Below are positions 58,830-64,000 of a DNA stretch of 64,000 nt, one piece after another. Made by a program: the position numbers and the translations under genes. The notes beneath the pieces were generated by a model. The model saw only the letters and a list, made by a program, of their open reading frames with translations, did no database searches and was not told the DNA's origin. The DNA is from Actinernus sp. WN-2022 (Eukaryota > Cnidaria > Anthozoa > Actiniaria > Actinernidae), in the NCBI GenBank assembly GCA_030867875.1, contig JAOWCC010001368.1, positions 7,177,714 through 7,241,713 of the forward strand, given 5' to 3'. How positions within the stretch are numbered: position 1 is the first letter of the stretch; each line of letters begins with the position of its first letter.

Positions 58830-59075
58830 ATGAGTCACAGTGGATTTTGTATACAATTATCTTATGAGTTATTAACTGTAAAGGAAAATAAGTTTGTTCT
58901 TACTATTTACGCTACAAAGGGGTTTAGATATTGCGAGATATTTATTACTTTTTTCATTCAACTTCGAATGTATTCAGGGCCGATTGCTCCTGGTTTTATG
59001 GCTGCTCCAAACAATAGGCTTTGCCCAAACATGCCCGAATACATCGATGAACTCATCCAAAGGAACAATAGATAA
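58830..59075 (+). CDS. Element ORF, 81 residues, right-arm copy
   Basis: Counterpart of 55326-55571 in the other arm, from ATG 58830. An in-frame upstream extension lacks an ATG. Length and stop are the same in both arms. Two conservative-looking replacements were noted near the C-terminus (Ile to Met, Lys to Glu). Function unknown. Confidence 0.5.
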   Translation: MSHSGFCIQLSYELLTVKENKFVLTIYATKGFRYCEIFITFFIQLRMYSGPIAPGFMAAPNNRLCPNMPEYIDELIQRNNR

Positions 59076-59170
59076 TGAGATTCCACTTCATTTAATGAGA
59101 TTCCACTTCAATTTCCAGACAATAGATAATTTATTCACCCCCTTTTATTCATGAGCCCACAACTTTATTC

Positions 59171-59792
59171 TAGCCTGCGTCACATCCGGACTTTTCTCTG
59201 GTATAGTCCGTCTGCGAAGCAGCGACACAAACCGTGTTCTAGACCCCAGCAGCGTACCGTGATTTGAGTACATGTTCTGATTGGCTTTTAAAAATGCTCA
59301 TTTCTTACACGTTTTCTGACTTGCCATTCAACTGTCACCAGCCTGTCACCTGTTAGTCTCCCCAGAATCCAAGAACCACTCGCGCCAGAACACTCGTCTG
59401 GCAGGAAATCGTTAGTGGAAATATAGAGGCTAAACCTAAAAATATGGATGTAGAATCGGTTCAAATAGCTTCGTATATATTCTGTTCTTATCTTTTATCA
59501 AGAAATAACAAATATTTTGGAAGAACTCATTTATTTTTAGGCTGAACTAGTGAGCTCGTGTAAAATGCCGACAAAAGCGAGTCGTTGCTTATTTAATTTG
59601 TACATTTACGCTGTAATTGGTCTAGACAAATGGGGAATGGAATGTCGTGCTGATGTAACCAGCTGTTGGAGCTATCGCATGGCGTGACGATCCTAATTTT
59701 TGAAAAGCCAATCAGAACGCGTACTCAAATGACGGTGCGCTGCTGGGGGTCTAGAACAAGACCGGGGTTCAGTTCGGATGCGACGCAGGCTA
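59171..59792. mobile_element. 622-bp MITE with 8-bp TSD
   Basis: TAGCCTGCGTCACATCCGG pairs with the right end CGGATGCGACGCAGGCTA. CTTTATTC stands on both sides (59163-59170 and 59793-59800). Its first 32 bp match, inverted, the block at 10345-10376. It inserted in the right arm only, so it postdates the palindrome. Confidence 0.85.
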
Positions 59793-60182
59793 CTTTATTC
59801 ATGAGCTCACCACTTTATTCATGAGCTCACCACTTTATTCATGAGCCCCAGACAATAGATAATGAGAAACCACCGCACTTTATTCATGAGTCAAAAACAA
59901 TAGAACCGTGACGTCATTGAATTAATGAGAGCTCACCAAAAATTAACATAGCTCACCAAAAAAAACGGCTAATTCGCCTCACTCCATACTACTCTCACCT
60001 TAAAAGAGTGTCTGACTGCAATGATGTATATGTTAGGAAAGCCAATCTCTCACTTTTAATAAAATATTTAAGATGCAATTCACTTTTACGAAAAGCATAC
60101 TTTTAATGAAATCTTGTTTAAGTCAATGGATCATGTTCATTTTGACCACCCGCGGCCGACTGTCGGCCGATATGGTGTCGGC

Positions 60183-60619
60183 TAGGCCTGAGCGGATTGT
60201 GCTCCTAAAAGTGGCATATTATGCCGCTAGCACTGCTCCAAATTTTGTCGAATTATGCCCAAATTATGCCAAAGTTCAAAAATTATGCTCGTAGATTACA
60301 CAATTATGCTCACAAAAAAAAACGTTTTTCGAAGACGGCCGGCATTAGTTGATGTGCGGCATTTTTATAGACTTTTTAGTACCAACGGACACAGAAACCA
60401 ATCAGGCGTGACTGTTCCCACGCTCTGAACAAAAGACGGCTTTTTGGCTTTTTTCACGTTCAACGCACACTCGTTAAGTGAAATTCAGGTATTTGCTTTA
60501 GAAAAAATTAGAATCTAAGCAAAATATACCAGCTAGCTCGAGCAGTGCTTCTTTGAAAAATTATGCTCGTTTGCTCCAATTATGCCAAAAATTATGCTAG
60601 CACAATCCGCTCAGGCCTA
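60183..60619. mobile_element. 437-bp TIR element with TA borders
   Basis: TAGGCCTGAGCGGATTGTGC pairs exactly with GCACAATCCGCTCAGGCCTA. The interior repeats AATTATGC words. TA at the borders is compatible with a Tc1/mariner-type target. Confidence 0.75.
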
Positions 60620-61320
60620 TTATATACTCGTTAAACTTCTCCTTACTGTTCTCTGTACCTGGGTCTCTCGGGACGTTTAAATGTTGTGCAACTGAAATAC
60701 AGCTATTTCATACAAGGTTGTCCCGTACAAACGACAGTCCCAGGCCGAAATGGATTGTGGTTCTAACTGTCCAGCTGTGCGAAATGGATAAACTACAGTG
60801 TGATTCGAAAATCCATTGGGGCGGCCTTCACCTCCTCGGAACGTGGAATAGTACTGGCTATCCAAACAATGCCTAACCCTGAAACAATACAAACCCTAAC
60901 CCTAAAACAATGCAATTCTTTGTCAGTGCTGTCCAACTGGGGTCCAATAAAATGCAAGGTTTTGAGAGGTGAAGGGCTGCTGAATCCTGAATCCATTGGC
61001 AGGAAACCACTAATATTCGTATAATTTTGACCCAAAAACAAACGAATTCACCAGACTTTCAGCTATAACCACAATCAATTTCGGTCTAGGAATGTTGCTT
61101 ATCGTTTGTCACTTGTCCCGGATAACCTTTTTGAAATAGCTATATATATTCTTTGTTCACTTGATAGTTTCTGAATTTGAAGTACCCTATTGAATGTAGT
61201 AACGTGTTTGGAAATAAGAAATCATTACTTATTGAAAGTGAGGGGGCATTATCTACTTGGAGCTCCGTTTGTAGGCTGGACTATAAATGTTTTCTACTCT
61301 AGATCTTTCGCCAAAGAAAG
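60620..61320. other. No gene seen
   Basis: Frames at 60677-61041 show no family features or codon structure. No repeat of note. Confidence 0.45.
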
Positions 61321-61321
61321 C

Positions 61322-61885
61322 CGGCTGCAAGCAGTCTAGAATAATAATAACCAGTGATGGTGTCTTGTACTAACACACGGCTGCAAGCAGTCTAGAATAA
61401 TAATAACCAGTGATGGTGTCTTGTACTAACACACGGCTGCAAGCAGTCTAGAATAATAATAACCAGTGATGGTGTCTTGTACTAATACACGGCTGCAAGC
61501 AGTCTAGAATAATACTAACCAGTGATGGTGTCTTGTACTAACACACGGCTGCAAGCAGTCTAGAATAATAATAACCAGTGATGGTGTCTTGTACTAACAC
61601 ACGGCTGCAAGCAGTCTAGAATAATAATAACCAGTGATGGTGTCTTGTACTAATACACGGCTGCAAGCAGTCTAGAATAATACTAACCAGTGATGGTGTC
61701 TTGTACTAACACACGGCTGCAAGCAGTCTAGAATAATAATAACCAGTGATGGTGTCTTGTACTAACACACGGCTGCAAGCAGTCTAGAATAATAATAACC
61801 AGTGATGGTGTCTTGTACTAATACACGGCTGCAAGCAGTCTAGAATAATAATAACCAGTGATGGTGTCTTGTACTAACACACGGC
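61322..61885. repeat. 56-bp minisatellite, ten copies, with higher-order pattern
   Basis: Each unit reads CGGCTGCAAGCAGTCTAGAA...CCAGTGATGGTGTCTTGTAC. Two variable sites (ATAATAA/ATACTAA and TAACAC/TAATAC) repeat in threes in units 2-9, giving a 168-bp higher-order period. Confidence 0.95.
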
Positions 61886-62347
61886 TTGCAAATTCTGTTT
61901 TCATGGTTTCTATGAATAGTAACGAGGGGATATTTCTAGAAAGCACAGAGTTTTTAGTTATTCAAATGGCTTAATACTCTCCTTCGCACTCACAGAACTT
62001 CAATTATAAATTTAACGCATGAAGAAAGGAAGAACAGGGGGCGGAAAATTAAAGGGAAAGGGGAAAAGACATCTCCAAAAGTAATATTCTTGCTGTGTTC
62101 TCATTGCCCTCAGTTGTATTAAATTCTAATGCCATGATAGGTAACGTTCACATGCTGAGCACCTCCTGACGTGTCACGCTGAACAGATAATGCACTATTT
62201 CCTTTTTGTGCTGAAAGATAAAAAACAATGAACAAATGATTCGAAATTGCAATGGATAACTTCAGGATCAGCCAGGTGATTTATGGTATTTTTTCTCCTA
62301 GTCCATGGAAACTATGTTCTGATAGCGGCGAGCTCACGTAAACTGAC

Positions 62348-62596
62348 ATGGACGAAAAGTTATCGAAGGCAATTTCTTCGGCATTGAGCTCGTTTCGAAT
62401 CGATCAAAAGATAAAGAAGAAACAACGTTGTAATGAAAATGGTAGATTTCGCCGAACTCCAACAAATATAACACGGTTTGAAATACTAGGACATTTGCAT
62501 GATGACGTCACATACTACAACTACCAGAACTCTTTGCGCGAATCCTTTTGTTCCTCTAATTTGGACCATTGTCTTGAAATTCTCAAAGGAGTTTAA
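62348..62596 (+). CDS. Small ORF of uncertain status
   Basis: The frame has 82 residues from a true ATG; it begins MDEKLSKAISSALSSF and is basic in the middle (KIKKKQR). Its last third lies inside the left arm of the MITE at 62489, so at least the C-terminus is element sequence. It may be the 5' part of a host exon cut by the insertion, or chance. I do not recognise it. Confidence 0.2.
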   Translation: MDEKLSKAISSALSSFRIDQKIKKKQRCNENGRFRRTPTNITRFEILGHLHDDVTYYNYQNSLRESFCSSNLDHCLEILKGV

Positions 62597-62670
62597 AAAT
62601 CTGAACGAGAAAGAGAATTTGAAAAGGATTCTGGTAGTTGTAGTAAAATGACGCCATAATAAAAATGTCC
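62489..62670. repeat. 182-bp MITE with TA borders
   Basis: GGACATTTGCATGATGACGT pairs with the right end (complement GGACATTTTTATTATGGCGT), continuing through ACTACAACTACCAGAA and AATCCTTTT. TA flanks at 62487 and 62671. Confidence 0.75.
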
Positions 62671-62710
62671 TATTGAAAACTCATCGACATGAATAACTGA
62701 TATTACATTT

Positions 62711-62877
62711 GAGTCCACGAATAGCAGTTTCAGTGAAATTGACCCGAACGCCTCACTTCGACGTAATCAAGCACTACTCACGAATGATGGTTTCAATGGC
62801 GCTTCATTACATCGAAGAGAGGCGTTCGAGTCACTACAAAGGGTCAATACCACTGAATCTGATATATTCGTAGACTC
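62711..62877. repeat. 167-bp foldback
   Basis: GAGTCCACGAATA, TTTCAGTG-AAATTGACCC and GAACGCCTCACTTCGA pair with TATTCGTAGACTC, GGGTCAATACCACTGAA and TCGAAGAGAGGCGTTC. Confidence 0.75.
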
Positions 62878-63446
62878 AGATAAGGAGACAAATTACTTTG
62901 AAATTGCTGTATAATTCATATAATATATAATCCATCGACACTTGCATCTTGCATAGTATTTTGATACTGATATTGTGAGGCTAACAGTTGATTTATTTTT
63001 CGATTCATTCAAACATTTAACATTTAATTTTAGCCTGTTTATATTTGTGCAGCCAGGTGATGGTTCCCTCAAAAGTTAAAAAGAAAAAAAACCGCGTACG
63101 TCGAACACAGTTAATTTTGTATGATAAGAAAAGTTTAACGTGATATGGCCATTGACAGTTTTCGTTTGAATTACCTTGTTACTAAAATGTGTACATGGCC
63201 GGCGGTTGTGTGGCTATATATCCTCTCCTATTCACTCAGTCCTAGTAACATCACATTTTCAAATTTCGAAATCTTTTAATACAAGTCCTTGAAAACAAGT
63301 TCACCAGCCGAGTCTATTGTCTGCTGTATCTATAAAGGCTGTATCTATCTTGGTTCAAGTTAATAGTATCGTTTTGCAATAAAGATAAACATCTAGCGAT
63401 TTAGACGATTAGCCAATAAACCCGATCATTATAGTGAAACAAAGTC

Positions 63447-63760
63447 TCATACAGCTGATATCGATACGAAAGCCTTGACCTGAACTTTAGATGGCCTTAA
63501 TTCTCTGTTACATTTTAAAAGCCCAAACATACTGGCGAATTCGCGTTTAAAATCCCTATTTAGTACACCATAGATCACAGGGTTGGCAGAGTTTGCGAAA
63601 CAAATCATGATAGAAACAAAGAAGTACACTTGACGAGGCAGCGAGAACTGACCCTTGAAAGCCTCGATAACTTGTATCACAATCATGGGTGACATGAATA
63701 ACGTGAAGGCACTGACAACCAGAAACACGCTTGGCACAAATGACCCTAAAATCTATCACT
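63447..63760 (-). pseudogene. Class A GPCR 3' fragment (TM6-TM7)
   Basis: The frame reads VFLVVSAFTLFMSPM (TM6, with SP in place of the usual WxP), a short loop, and VYFFVSIMICFANSANPVIY, which is TM7 with the NPxxY motif (NPVIY) that holds the activation switch in rhodopsin-like receptors. Helix 8 follows (NRDFKREF), then a Cys-containing tail that ends at a stop at 63447. Upstream, an in-frame TAG (about 63756) follows TTTTAG, which could be a 3' splice site. Alternatively the neighbouring frame's ending, ICAK, suggests a 1-base frameshift into TM6. TM1-TM5 are absent from the remaining 240 bp of the window. It is therefore a last exon or a truncated pseudogene. Confidence 0.7.
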
Positions 63761-64000
63761 TTGCTATATTTTCAAAAGTTTCCAACATAGAAGATTGAAT
63801 TTTTGTGGGATGATGAAAACCGAAGACCTAAACAAAATCCGATGATTTGATCTACCGTAGACATCTTGATGACGTCACAGTTACGTCATGTATCCATTTA
63901 TAATAGGTTTTTCGATGTTTTCAATTACCTTGAACATCAGTAAATTTTATATTTTCGATTTCCCATCATGTCGACAACAAAGAAACCGAAAACCCGAGTT

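Larger units (their letters stand above)
55020..59993. mobile_element. Giant palindromic Maverick/Polinton-like element
   Basis: AGTAGTATGGAGTGAGGCGA opens the left end and its complement closes the right. CTCACC flanks both ends (55014-55019 and 59994-59999), a 6-bp TSD. Six-base TSDs, very long TIRs and 5'-AG termini are the published signature of Maverick/Polinton elements. Nearly the whole element is two inverted arms (55020 to about 56570, and about 57110 to 59993) around a middle of TCCCTTTCATCCC inverted repeats. Both arms carry the same two small ORFs. No polymerase B, integrase or capsid gene is present, so it is a non-autonomous derivative, perhaps formed by joining two copies of one end. 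Confidence 0.65.

Noticed and set aside
61322..61885. CRISPR-like array
   Set aside because: Units are head-to-tail with no unique spacers and the genome is eukaryotic. The same applies to the arrays at 29830, 39758 and 45275.

Overview
This window reads as eukaryotic, most likely an anthozoan cnidarian such as a stony coral or sea anemone. The reasons are AT-rich intergenic DNA, GT-AG introns (one about 17 kb), abundant foldback elements and terminal-inverted-repeat (TIR) elements, CR1/L2-like reverse transcriptase debris, tRNA-headed SINEs, and no operons or ribosome binding sites. The lineage is inferred from the overall character; no search was run.

Only one complete host gene is convincing. 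It is a two-exon Gfo/Idh/MocA-type NAD(P)-dependent oxidoreductase on the + strand, with exons at 10532-10865 and 27851-28545 and a product of 342 residues. Its intron is a nest of mobile elements. A 3.7 kb TIR element sits just upstream of exon 1. A truncated class A GPCR lies at the right edge on the - strand.

Layout. 1-6.4 kb: foldback elements, a reverse transcriptase relic, a 95-bp minisatellite and a 1.5 kb TIR element. 6.7-10.4 kb: a TIR element with TAGCCT ends. 10.5-28.5 kb: the oxidoreductase gene, whose intron holds a 61-bp hairpin element with a target-site duplication (TSD), a SINE, several foldbacks, a 4.3 kb TTAA-flanked element with a satellite core, and a broken Ulp1-protease-like gene. 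29.8-37.3 kb: a 7.5 kb TIR element with GAAGACC arrays. Nested in it are a reverse transcriptase relic and a 3.4 kb TIR element (32.4-35.8 kb) that carries a spliced, frame-damaged gene. 39.7-43.6 kb: a 63-bp minisatellite split by a 3.4 kb TIR element, which itself holds two further TIR elements. 43.6-46.1 kb: tandem arrays, a small Cys-rich ORF and a 5S-rRNA-like fragment. 46-54.6 kb: non-LTR fragments, a pair of long direct repeats and a SINE. 55.0-60.0 kb: a giant palindromic element with 6-bp TSDs and 5'-AG termini, best explained as a derivative of a Maverick/Polinton. 60-63 kb: small TIR elements and a 56-bp minisatellite with a higher-order pattern.

The most notable objects are the palindromic Polinton-like element, whose two arms can be compared to read later insertions and deletions, and the 3.4 kb TIR element carrying an intron-containing gene, a candidate for gene capture.
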